5,261 nt of DNA from Candidatus Aenigmatarchaeota archaeon (GTDB taxonomy: Archaea > Aenigmatarchaeota > Aenigmatarchaeia > PWEA01 > JACQIF01), in contig JACQIF010000030.1 in assembly GCA_016198635.1 (NCBI GenBank), positions 1 to 5,261 on the forward strand. Reading direction: 5' to 3'. The position numbers and the translations under genes are program-made. This document shows, in pieces, positions 1 to 5,190 of the stretch (position 1 is its first letter; each line of letters opens with the position of its first letter). The notes below the pieces were generated by a model. The model was not told where the DNA came from, did not search any database, and saw only the letters and a list, made by a program, of their open reading frames with translations.

Positions 1-223
1 GTGCGTGACCAACGTTAAGTTCTGCTTGGTGTTCGTTCACTCTGGCTTGGTTTGTGGCGCGATAGGCCTGCATTGCCGCTTCTGCCTGCGGCAATTGGTC
101 GTCATTGAATTCGACGCCAAGTATGCTTTCGTAGACATCAAGCCTGGCCCGTGTAGCAGCAGCTTTGCTGGCTTCTCTAACCATCTGGTCTACTTCCGTT
201 TTGCTTGGTCCAAAGATTCCCAT
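1..223 (-). CDS. Unrecognised protein, second gene of accessory operon (partial, runs off left edge)
   Basis: An ATG at 223 opens a frame that stays open for 74 codons to the window edge, so the C-terminus is missing. The protein begins MGIFGPSKTEVDQMV and continues with an Ala/Arg/Glu/Gln-rich, probably helical stretch (about residues 14-31 and 45-70). There is no visible signal peptide or membrane segment. The start lies 3 bases after the stop codon of the preceding gene. A GGGGTG Shine-Dalgarno-like stretch (230-235, minus strand) sits 6 bases before the ATG, inside the end of that gene. This points to translation in one operon with the 234-residue protein. I do not recognise a family. The helical character and close coupling suggest the two products may work together, which is inference only. 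Confidence 0.62.
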   Translation of the reverse strand, partial: MGIFGPSKTEVDQMVREASKAAATRARLDVYESILGVEFNDDQLPQAEAAMQAYRATNQARVNEHQAELNVGHA

Positions 224-226
224 CGC

Positions 227-931
227 TTACACCCCACTTCCGACATCGGTATTAGCTACGTATCCCGGCACAGCGCCGAGATCGTATGTCCAGCTGAATG
301 TAGCATCGACGCCGCCAGCATCGCTAACATGCGCACGCTGGCCTTGGTGGCTGCCGTGCACGTACAAACGGTCAATCAACGCGTAATGCGTATTGAGCTC
401 GCTGTTTATCTCTCCGATGGATTCGCCCAGCTGGTTCATCATCTGGTCGTACTTGTCGGGCGTGCGCGTTTCCGCGGCTCCGTCGTCTCTTGCGCTACCC
501 GGCCCAGACGGTTTTTTCTTGCCGCGCGGCTTGGCGAGTCCGAACAGGAATCCTAGAGGCTCTGCGAGCGCATAGAAACCGGCCTGCGCCAAGTTGGCCT
601 GCATTACCTGGCCTATGTAGAACTCTGAAGGAACGTCATTGTACTTCTGAAGCTCGTTCCATGACGTGGGTATGAAGTATGGAGTATTTCCTATATCGAC
701 CGTGGAATCACGGACGGTTCTCTTATATTTCGCGACCTCGTCTTTGAGTTCGTGGTTATCTGTTTCCACCCCCTGCATATACTGAATCATCGGAAGAGCG
801 CCAATCGCGTGCACTCCCTTATTTGCCTTAACGGCGTGGGACTCGACGAACTTCAGGCGTTGTGCTATCTCCTGCTGCTGGTTGAACATCAGCTGGATTT
901 GCGTCTCTATCGGCACGCTTTCATGGACCAT
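227..931 (-). CDS. Unrecognised 234-residue protein with coiled-coil N-terminus, first gene of accessory operon
   Basis: I do not recognise this protein. The frame also allows a GTG start at 937, but GGAGGTG (937-943) overlaps that codon and sits 5 bases before the ATG at 931, so 931 is chosen. Residues about 8-36 are Gln/Glu-rich and likely a coiled coil; a second charged helix lies at about 56-76. Residues 119-134 are hydrophobic and Gly-rich (AEPLGFLFGLA) and run straight into a basic patch, PRGKKKP, then a flexible Gly/Ser/Asp-rich linker to about 158. Residues 160-190 are again helical. The last 30 residues are rich in Gly, Asp and aromatics. The hydrophobic stretch is too short for a confident membrane helix. 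This mosaic of coiled coil, linker and Gly-rich tail would suit a structural or scaffold protein of a mobile element, but that is a guess. It has its own TATA box and shares a promoter motif with the next gene upstream. Confidence 0.75.
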   Translation of the reverse strand: MVHESVPIETQIQLMFNQQQEIAQRLKFVESHAVKANKGVHAIGALPMIQYMQGVETDNHELKDEVAKYKRTVRDSTVDIGNTPYFIPTSWNELQKYNDVPSEFYIGQVMQANLAQAGFYALAEPLGFLFGLAKPRGKKKPSGPGSARDDGAAETRTPDKYDQMMNQLGESIGEINSELNTHYALIDRLYVHGSHQGQRAHVSDAGGVDATFSWTYDLGAVPGYVANTDVGSGV

Positions 932-936
932 CTTCA

Positions 937-943
937 CACCTCC
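937..943 (-). promoter_or_regulatory. Shine-Dalgarno sequence that fixes the start at 931
   Basis: GGAGGTG on the minus strand is a full match to the archaeal consensus, which pairs with the 16S end CACCUCC. It lies 5 bases before the ATG at 931. Its last G is the first base of the in-frame GTG at 937, so that GTG is unlikely to be the start codon. Confidence 0.8.
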
Positions 944-957
944 AAAATTAACTACTA

Positions 958-985
958 CTATATGGTGACACTAGTATATATAGTT
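958..985 (-). promoter_or_regulatory. Promoter of the 234-residue gene: TATA box plus shared 11-mer
   Basis: On the minus strand a TATATATA box (982-975) is followed after CTA by GTGTCACCATA (971-961). Archaeal transcription normally starts about 25 bases after the TATA centre, here near 953. That gives a leader of roughly 22 bases holding the Shine-Dalgarno sequence. The 11-mer therefore lies between the TATA box and the start point, where a bound protein could block RNA polymerase recruitment. The same 11-mer sits at the same spacing in the promoter at 1319-1338. Confidence 0.72.
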
Positions 986-1026
986 TTACTGTCGGGCTAG
1001 AATGGGTTTTAAAGCTATTTAAACGG
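986..1026. other. Intergenic spacer with two TTTAAA boxes
   Basis: This is the stretch between the stop of the 90-residue gene and the promoter of the 234-residue gene. It contains two copies of TTTAAA (1008-1013 and 1018-1023) whose starts are 10 bases apart, about one helical turn. They could be part of a weak T-rich termination region for the upstream gene or spare TATA-like boxes. No hairpin terminator is visible. Confidence 0.35.
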
Positions 1027-1299
1027 CTATGTGTAGGCAATCAACACTTCTGAATTTCCGTCTTGCAAGGCAGTAGTACGGTCGGGAAAGCGCCTGACGT
1101 TTGCGGCTGACTGCAGCTTAACAAGGGTAAGGGGGTCCAAAGCCGGGCAATAGAGTGGAATCTCCATGGCTATGGCGCCTGAGTTTTCCTGACGCGAGCC
1201 GCCCTTTGCCTCGTGGTTTTGCAGGAACTGCACTGTCCGCGCGTAGGAATATGCCGGTTTATAGTCGCCTGGAAAACGCCTGCTTCTCAACTGTGCCAT
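1027..1299 (-). CDS. Unrecognised 90-residue protein
   Basis: A 90-codon frame with ATG at 1299 and TAG at 1027. It is unlikely to be a chance frame: a TATATA box lies about 36 bases upstream and there is purine-rich Shine-Dalgarno sequence before the ATG (GGTGA ending 7 bases away, GAGG ending 2 bases away). The product is soluble-looking, with a basic N-terminus (residues 4-20, rich in Arg, Lys and Tyr), a polar middle containing the sequence NHEAKGGSRQENSG, and a mixed C-terminal half. It has no signal peptide, membrane segment, zinc-binding cysteine pairs or obvious DNA-binding motif. It is transcribed separately from the 234-residue gene but with an almost identical core promoter, which suggests shared control. 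A small regulator or element-encoded protein is possible, but nothing in the sequence proves it. Confidence 0.6.
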   Translation of the reverse strand: MAQLRSRRFPGDYKPAYSYARTVQFLQNHEAKGGSRQENSGAIAMEIPLYCPALDPLTLVKLQSAANVRRFPDRTTALQDGNSEVLIAYT

Positions 1300-1305
1300 G
1301 TCCTC

Positions 1306-1340
1306 GTCACCACTTCTTTATGGTGACACATCTATATAAG
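1306..1340 (-). promoter_or_regulatory. Promoter of the 90-residue gene: TATA box, shared 11-mer and dyad
   Basis: On the minus strand, TATATA (1338-1333) is followed after GAT by GTGTCACCATA (1329-1319), then AAG. The other accessory promoter has the same 11-mer at the same 3-base spacing and also ends in AG. In addition GTCACC (1327-1322) and GGTGAC (1311-1306) form a perfect 6-bp inverted repeat with a 10-base spacer, and its right arm contains the Shine-Dalgarno core. The expected transcription start, about 1309-1311, falls at the right arm, so the dyad is more likely a DNA site than an mRNA hairpin. The promoter begins 8 bases after the trpS stop codon. Confidence 0.72.
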
Positions 1341-1347
1341 CCTGCCG

Positions 1348-2421
1348 CTAACCTCGCATAATGCGCTCCGCAGCCTTACGCGCCTTTGAGAGGCGCTTGT
1401 GGTGCTTGACGAAGAACGCTTTTAAGAGTTCGGCCGTGGCCTGCTTGAGCTCGCCTGTCAGCAACGCACCGGACTTGTAGTCTTCGTATACGCGTTCTAC
1501 TCTCGCGTCACTCTTCTCGAAGTACTTCAGCAGCTGGAACGCAACGTCGACGTCGGGGTTGCCGCCGTGCTTCCTGTGTTCGTCGACTGTAGCAGCGCCG
1601 CCGGAGAATGCGTACTTCTTTACCTTCATTTCGACCTCTTCGGGCGTGTCGTCAAGGTAGATTGCGCTCGTCGCGTCCGACGAGGACATCTTTGAACCCG
1701 GCCCTTTCAGCGCGGGCACGTGACGGACGTAAACGGAACTCGGAAGCACAAAACCATAAGGCAGGCGCTTCGCCACGTCACGCGCAGCGCGGATGTGCGG
1801 ATCCTGGTCCAGCGCAATAGGCACGACACCGTGGCGTGCGCCATCGAGCTGCGGGTATAGTATGTCAGCTATCTGTAGGAACACCGCCGACATCTTGCCT
1901 GGATCCAGATGGCCGTAGATGTCGCGGAACATGTTCTCTGTGAACTTCTTGCTTATCTCGAACGCCAGCTCGTAGTAGCGCGCAGGCATCCTGCTCTGCA
2001 CGTACACATCGCCCTTCGGAACGCCCAGCGCGAGAACGTGCGCCAGGTTCTGCACAGCGTACTCCTTCGCCTCGGCCATCGTCGCTATCCGCTCTCGCGA
2101 AACGTAAGCGTCTATGTCTGCGACAGCGAAGCGAACGTCCGCTCCCTGCTCCTTGAAGAACTTCACGAACTGGACGATGCTCATGTGCCCTATGTGCATC
2201 TTGCCGGACGATGCGATGCCTGTCATGCAGTATACAGGCTTGCGCGCACGAAGCGCGGCAGCGAAAAGGTCAAAGTCCCTGTGCGCAACGGCGATGCCGC
2301 GCCTAAAGTAGATGTGGTCAAGACGCTCGCGTTCACCCAACGTCTTTATTCCGAACTCCTTGTAGAGGTGCTCATAGTCCTTCACTTCAGCATTGCTCCA
2401 TGGGTCGAGGCGTTCAGCCAT
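1348..2421 (-). CDS. trpS: Tryptophanyl-tRNA synthetase, archaeal/eukaryotic type
   Basis: TrpRS is a cytosolic class I synthetase that charges tRNA-Trp with tryptophan using ATP. Class I signatures are present: MHIGH at residues 75-79 (ATP-binding HIGH motif, preceded by SSGK) and KMSSS at 244-248. Trp rather than Tyr specificity is indicated by family-typical segments: the N-terminal DPW (6-8), YFRRGIAVAHRDFD (38-51), ALDQDPHIRAARD (203-215), AFSGG (271-275) and HGGNPD (285-290). TyrRS lacks these. At 357 residues it is somewhat shorter than many archaeal TrpRS, and no N-terminal extension is seen. The ATG at 2421 is chosen because the conserved DPW region follows directly and a TATA box lies about 25 bases upstream, leaving no room for a leader. 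No Shine-Dalgarno is visible. Its upstream neighbour on the same strand is rpl10e, 30 bases away. Confidence 0.95.
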   Translation of the reverse strand: MAERLDPWSNAEVKDYEHLYKEFGIKTLGERERLDHIYFRRGIAVAHRDFDLFAAALRARKPVYCMTGIASSGKMHIGHMSIVQFVKFFKEQGADVRFAVADIDAYVSRERIATMAEAKEYAVQNLAHVLALGVPKGDVYVQSRMPARYYELAFEISKKFTENMFRDIYGHLDPGKMSAVFLQIADILYPQLDGARHGVVPIALDQDPHIRAARDVAKRLPYGFVLPSSVYVRHVPALKGPGSKMSSSDATSAIYLDDTPEEVEMKVKKYAFSGGAATVDEHRKHGGNPDVDVAFQLLKYFEKSDARVERVYEDYKSGALLTGELKQATAELLKAFFVKHHKRLSKARKAAERIMRG

Positions 2422-2440
2422 AGTCCAGTTGATGTTCGGT

Positions 2441-2450
2441 ATTATAAAAA
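2441..2450 (-). promoter_or_regulatory. TATA box of trpS, predicted leaderless
   Basis: TTTTTATAAT on the minus strand, in the 30-base gap right after the rpl10e stop codon. Its centre is about 25 bases from the trpS ATG at 2421, so the transcript is expected to begin at or within a base or two of the start codon. The absence of a Shine-Dalgarno sequence fits a leaderless mRNA. Confidence 0.6.
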
Positions 2451-2451
2451 G

Positions 2452-2973
2452 TCACTTGATGGCAACGCTCTCTATCGTGCACGGTGTCGGCAGCTTTGCT
2501 GCTGCGCGCCACAAAGCCTCGCGCGCCGCGGCCTCCTTGTCCTTCGAGACGCGCGCCACTATGAGCGTCTGCCCCGCGCGCACGCGCGCGGCGAAGCCGA
2601 CCGGCTGGCCGAACGACCGGCGCATGCCTTCCTGCAGGCGGTCGGCGCCTGCGCCCGTGGCCATCGAGTTCTCGCGCATCACATGGTACGGATATGGAAC
2701 GACCTTGAAGAAGTACGTACCTGCGTTGTCCGTAAGATACTTGTTGGAGTTCGTACGCGCAGCCTCGAGCGCATTGTGGCGTATCTGCACGGTGCGTGTC
2801 GCAACGAGATGGAGCTCAACATCGAACTTCGCGCGTTCGTCCCCGGACTGGAACTGCCTTATCTTTGGCTCTGGCACGCCTACGACGTAGGATTTCTTCG
2901 GGACGCGGCGAGATATTCTCGTGTAAGGGCGCTTCCATACCCTGTAGCATGCGGCTGGGCGTAGTGTAGACAT
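2452..2973 (-). CDS. rpl10e: 50S ribosomal protein L10e (uL16 family)
   Basis: uL16/L10e is an rRNA-binding protein of the large subunit, near the tRNA-binding groove. With the ATG at 2973 the protein has 173 residues, the usual size for archaeal L10e. Family signatures run in order: the N-terminal CYR-x3-RPYTR, GVPEPKI (32-38), ALEAAR (68-73), NKYL (77-80), the PYHVMREN segment (95-102), GADRLQEGMRRSFG (109-122) and AARV (128-131). The frame extends upstream to a GTG at 3030, but the extra 19 residues are not family-like and that start would lie upstream of the TATA box at 3001-3010. 2973 is therefore preferred. The predicted leader is only about six bases, with no convincing Shine-Dalgarno. 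The gene is divergent from mevalonate kinase and precedes trpS. Confidence 0.94.
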   Translation of the reverse strand: MSTLRPAACYRVWKRPYTRISRRVPKKSYVVGVPEPKIRQFQSGDERAKFDVELHLVATRTVQIRHNALEAARTNSNKYLTDNAGTYFFKVVPYPYHVMRENSMATGAGADRLQEGMRRSFGQPVGFAARVRAGQTLIVARVSKDKEAAAREALWRAAAKLPTPCTIESVAIK

Positions 2974-3000
2974 AATGACCACGCTAACTGCATAAGGAAG

Positions 3001-3010
3001 GTATTTAAGC
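3001..3010 (-). promoter_or_regulatory. TATA box of rpl10e
   Basis: GCTTAAATAC on the minus strand, with its centre about 32 bases before the ATG at 2973. Transcription would start near 2979, giving a leader of about six bases. Its position supports the 2973 start over the longer frame, because the GTG at 3030 lies upstream of this box. Confidence 0.6.
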
Positions 3011-3028
3011 GCAGACGCCCGCGTCTGC
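3011..3028. repeat. Perfect 8-bp inverted repeat between divergent genes
   Basis: GCAGACGC (3011-3018) and GCGTCTGC (3021-3028) are exact reverse complements separated by CC. The repeat abuts the upstream side of the rpl10e TATA box, where the archaeal BRE would be, and lies in the region shared with the divergent mevalonate kinase. A regulator site or a stem in a longer transcript are both possible. Confidence 0.6.
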
Positions 3029-3040
3029 ACTCCGGAATTG

Positions 3041-3050
3041 TTTATTTAAA
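3041..3050. promoter_or_regulatory. TATA-like box in divergent region, use uncertain
   Basis: TTTATTTAAA reads as a good TATA-like element on either strand. On the plus strand it would start transcription near 3071, giving the mevalonate kinase a leader of about 39 bases without a Shine-Dalgarno. It may be an alternative kinase promoter beside the box at 3079-3091. Confidence 0.35.
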
Positions 3051-3078
3051 CGCGGATCCTTCCGGGAAATTAGCTATT

Positions 3079-3091
3079 AGCATTTAATGCT
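3079..3091 (+). promoter_or_regulatory. Probable TATA box of mevalonate kinase within a palindrome
   Basis: CATTTAAT lies inside the odd palindrome AGCATT-T-AATGCT. Its centre is about 25 bases before the ATG at 3110, the right distance for a leaderless transcript starting at that ATG. AAATTAG lies just upstream as a possible BRE. The core is a weaker TATA match than the box at 3041-3050. Confidence 0.45.
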
Positions 3092-3109
3092 TTGCACCAA
3101 TCCCTGCGT

Positions 3110-4171
3110 ATGGTAGTGGCGTCCGCACCAGGAAAAGTCATTCTGTTCGGTGAACATGGTGTCGTGTACAAAGGAGGCAAGGCCATAGCAGCAGCGATAA
3201 ACCAGAGAAGCTATGCGTCTGTCGAGAGACGAGGGGACGGCCATGTGCTGATACAATCCGACCTAGGAATTTCGCGCGAGCCTGTCGACAAGGCTGTAGG
3301 ACTTGCAAACGAGTTTGATAGTGCGGTCGAAGCCTCCAGAAAGACAGGCGACTACGCCCCACTGCGCAGCCTATACGAAAGCGAGCCAATGAGGCTCGGC
3401 CCAGCCAAGATGATCGCCGGTCGTGTGGCACGCGATGAAAAAGTCTATGATGGTTTCACAATACACATCAACACGAGGGTTCCTTCGGGTTGCCACAGGG
3501 GAACCAGCAGTTCCGTTGGTGCCGCGGAGGCAGGCGGCCTACTAGCGTGTCTTGACCGCTTTGACGTGCGCCGTGTCGACGAGCTTGCGTACGCCGCGGA
3601 CCGCATGATAGTCGGCTCGCCTTCTGGTATAGACAGTACGGTCGTTACGTACGGTGGCGTCGTTACGTTCACCAAAGGAGAGGAACCGAAACAGATGAAT
3701 ATTCCTAGTCTCCATGCCAATGGCGGTTTGCATTTGGCTGTCGCGGATACAGGCGTGCGCGTAGACACGGGGAAGATGGTGGCACTGGTCAGAAGGACTC
3801 TTAATGAGCGCCCAGAGAAGGGACGCCTGATAGGGGAGATGAACAGGATAGTTGAGGAAGGCGTTGATGTATTGAAGTCGTATGACCTGTCTAGGGCAGG
3901 TTTGCTAATGAACCACAACCAGTGGATCTTAAGGAGTCTAGGCGTCTCAATACCACGTATAGAAGATGCATGCAGCATCGCCCTTCGTGCAGGCGCTTAC
4001 GGAGCGAAACTTACAGGCGCGGGAGGAGGCGGAAGCGTTATTGCGCTTGCCGAACACCCGGAACGCATCGTCGAAACGTGGCGCACGCATGGCTTCGATG
4101 CCGATGTCGTGGCGTGCGGGGCAGAGAATGGTGTGAGGGTAGAAAACGGCCTCAGGCGCTCAATGTTTTAA
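3110..4171 (+). CDS. mvk: Mevalonate kinase (GHMP kinase family)
   Basis: Mevalonate kinase phosphorylates mevalonate to 5-phosphomevalonate with ATP, feeding isoprenoid lipid synthesis in the cytosol. GHMP motifs are visible: motif 1 PGKVILFGEH (7-16, with Lys9), motif 2 PSGCHRGTSSSV (125-136), the signature GSPSGID with the expected catalytic Asp175 followed by TYGG, the substrate-region MNHNQWILRSLGVS near 270, and motif 3 KLTGAGGGGS (300-309). GSPSGID and the motif 3 context favour mevalonate kinase over phosphomevalonate kinase or homoserine kinase. Motif 2 is unusual: the common form is close to PSGAGLGSSAA, so Cys-His-Arg replaces Ala-Gly-Leu. The frame can begin at a TTG at 3092, but homologues begin just before APGK, so the ATG at 3110 is chosen (353 residues). 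There is no Shine-Dalgarno. The last 20 bases overlap the end of the convergent decarboxylase gene. Confidence 0.92.
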   Translation: MVVASAPGKVILFGEHGVVYKGGKAIAAAINQRSYASVERRGDGHVLIQSDLGISREPVDKAVGLANEFDSAVEASRKTGDYAPLRSLYESEPMRLGPAKMIAGRVARDEKVYDGFTIHINTRVPSGCHRGTSSSVGAAEAGGLLACLDRFDVRRVDELAYAADRMIVGSPSGIDSTVVTYGGVVTFTKGEEPKQMNIPSLHANGGLHLAVADTGVRVDTGKMVALVRRTLNERPEKGRLIGEMNRIVEEGVDVLKSYDLSRAGLLMNHNQWILRSLGVSIPRIEDACSIALRAGAYGAKLTGAGGGGSVIALAEHPERIVETWRTHGFDADVVACGAENGVRVENGLRRSMF

Positions 4172-5147
4172 CAGGCGGCAAATGAGTGTCCGCGTACATC
4201 GGCCCTTCTCCGGGTTTGGAAACTATCGTACGGAGTGCACCGCTTTCCCTTAGGGTTTTCTCGACGACTGGAACGTCGGGTTGCAAACAGAATACTTTTA
4301 TGTGCGGTCCGGCATCCGACGTCCACCAAGCTTCCGTGCCTGTATCACGCAGGGCTTCTACAGCGTCTGCCATAGGCCAGCTCTGGGCGTTCCAGTAGGT
4401 TACGCCCGTAGAACGTATTAACCTATGCATCCGGCGCGCATTTCTTTCCGCAGCTTCGCCGACTGCGTGAATGTCTTTGTTCAAGACACCGCGTCTAATT
4501 TGCTGGTAATCGTCTTCGCCGTTAGATAGCCACTTTTCGAACAAAGGCGACTGTCTGGTCCGCTTCATCGCCTCTTGGCTGCTGATTTCTTTCTCGCCTT
4601 CTGAAGCCACGCCGACAACGACTCTGAAATCGGGCCAGTGTTCAGGCGGAGCTAGCTGGCGGGCGTATCCTTCTTTCACTATCCACTCTATGAAGCCACC
4701 ACCGTAAGGCACGGATCTGCAGGCGGAACCAGAGCCGCTTCTAGCAAGGTAGGAGAGTCTGGTTTCAGGCAGTTCCAGATCCAGAGCCTTGACAGTTGCG
4801 AGCGTCTCAGCGGCATAACCGGCCGCAGAAGACGCCAAACCGGCGCTCGTTGGGTAGTTGTTTTGTGAAACCAAATTAACTCTAGAACCGAATCCAAGTT
4901 CCCCGCGTAGATAATCTATAAATTTGGCGTGTCTTTCAAAATCTTTGTCGGAAACAGGCTTGCCATTGATTACAAACGAATCTTTGCCTTCATCTGAAAG
5001 GCGAACGGTCGTTGTTGTTCTCAAGCCGTCCAGATGCACAGCAACATTATTATGAAGCGCTGTGTTCTTTGGCATGTTATCTCGAGTACCCCAGTACTTG
5101 TTCAGCGCCAGATTTGGAGAAACTTCGACTGTAGCTACACGTTCCAT
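4152..5147 (-). CDS. mvaD: Diphosphomevalonate decarboxylase family protein
   Basis: This family uses ATP to decarboxylate 5-diphosphomevalonate to isopentenyl diphosphate; some archaeal members act on monophosphomevalonate instead. Numbered from the ATG at 5147 (331 residues, normal length), it shows NKYWG (16-20, with Lys17), NNYPTSAGLASSAAGY (96-111, the ATP-binding GHMP loop), RSGSGSACRS (136-145, with Arg144), EISSQEAMKRT (187-197) and SDAGPH (277-282, with Asp278). Lys17, Arg144 and Asp278 match the Asp-Lys-Arg set conserved in decarboxylating members, so a true decarboxylase is likelier than a Thermoplasma-type mevalonate 3-kinase. The residue after KYWG is Thr where Lys is common, and RSVPYGGGFIEW seems two residues longer than the usual RSLYGGFVEW. 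Substrate choice cannot be read from sequence. A GTG at 5156 is an alternative start. The 3' end overlaps mevalonate kinase by 20 bases. Confidence 0.9.
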   Translation of the reverse strand: MERVATVEVSPNLALNKYWGTRDNMPKNTALHNNVAVHLDGLRTTTTVRLSDEGKDSFVINGKPVSDKDFERHAKFIDYLRGELGFGSRVNLVSQNNYPTSAGLASSAAGYAAETLATVKALDLELPETRLSYLARSGSGSACRSVPYGGGFIEWIVKEGYARQLAPPEHWPDFRVVVGVASEGEKEISSQEAMKRTRQSPLFEKWLSNGEDDYQQIRRGVLNKDIHAVGEAAERNARRMHRLIRSTGVTYWNAQSWPMADAVEALRDTGTEAWWTSDAGPHIKVFCLQPDVPVVEKTLRESGALRTIVSKPGEGPMYADTHLPPVKTLSA

Positions 5148-5175
5148 CGATACCACACGCCCAATTAAAAAAAAG

Positions 5176-5185
5176 CTTTAAATAA
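5176..5185 (-). promoter_or_regulatory. TATA box of the decarboxylase gene
   Basis: TTATTTAAAG on the minus strand. Transcription is expected near 5154-5155, which gives about 7-8 bases of leader before the ATG at 5147, or virtually none before the alternative GTG at 5156. A T-run (5167-5174) lies between the box and the start point. Confidence 0.55.
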
Positions 5186-5190
5186 CCGAC

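Noticed and set aside
5..556. A 183-codon plus-strand open frame over the accessory genes
   Set aside because: The opposite strand has a promoter, Shine-Dalgarno sequences and two tightly coupled genes. The plus-strand frame has no start signal and a Cys/Val/Arg-rich composition typical of an antisense shadow.
1306..1327. An mRNA hairpin or riboswitch-like attenuator before the 90-residue gene
   Set aside because: The TATA box predicts transcription starting at the right arm, so the left arm would normally not be in the RNA. A DNA operator is the simpler reading.
1909..2964. A 351-codon plus-strand open frame antisense to trpS and rpl10e
   Set aside because: It crosses two clearly conserved minus-strand genes and the gap between them, its translation is Arg/Ala/His/Leu-rich without family motifs, and no promoter or Shine-Dalgarno supports it. 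It is a shadow of the GC-rich codons opposite.
3092..3109. A TTG start giving mevalonate kinase six extra residues
   Set aside because: The family typically begins just before the APGK motif, the ATG at 3110 matches that and sits at leaderless distance from a TATA-like box, and the TTG has no Shine-Dalgarno.
3482..3520. A compensated frameshift as the cause of the odd motif 2 in mevalonate kinase
   Set aside because: Alignment by eye keeps Pro-Ser-Gly, the later Gly and Ser-Ser in one frame with no change in length, so substitutions explain it better, although a base-calling error cannot be fully excluded.
3445..3978. A 177-codon minus-strand frame inside mevalonate kinase
   Set aside because: It lies wholly antisense to conserved kinase motifs, is Ser/Thr/Pro/Arg-rich, and has no promoter signals.
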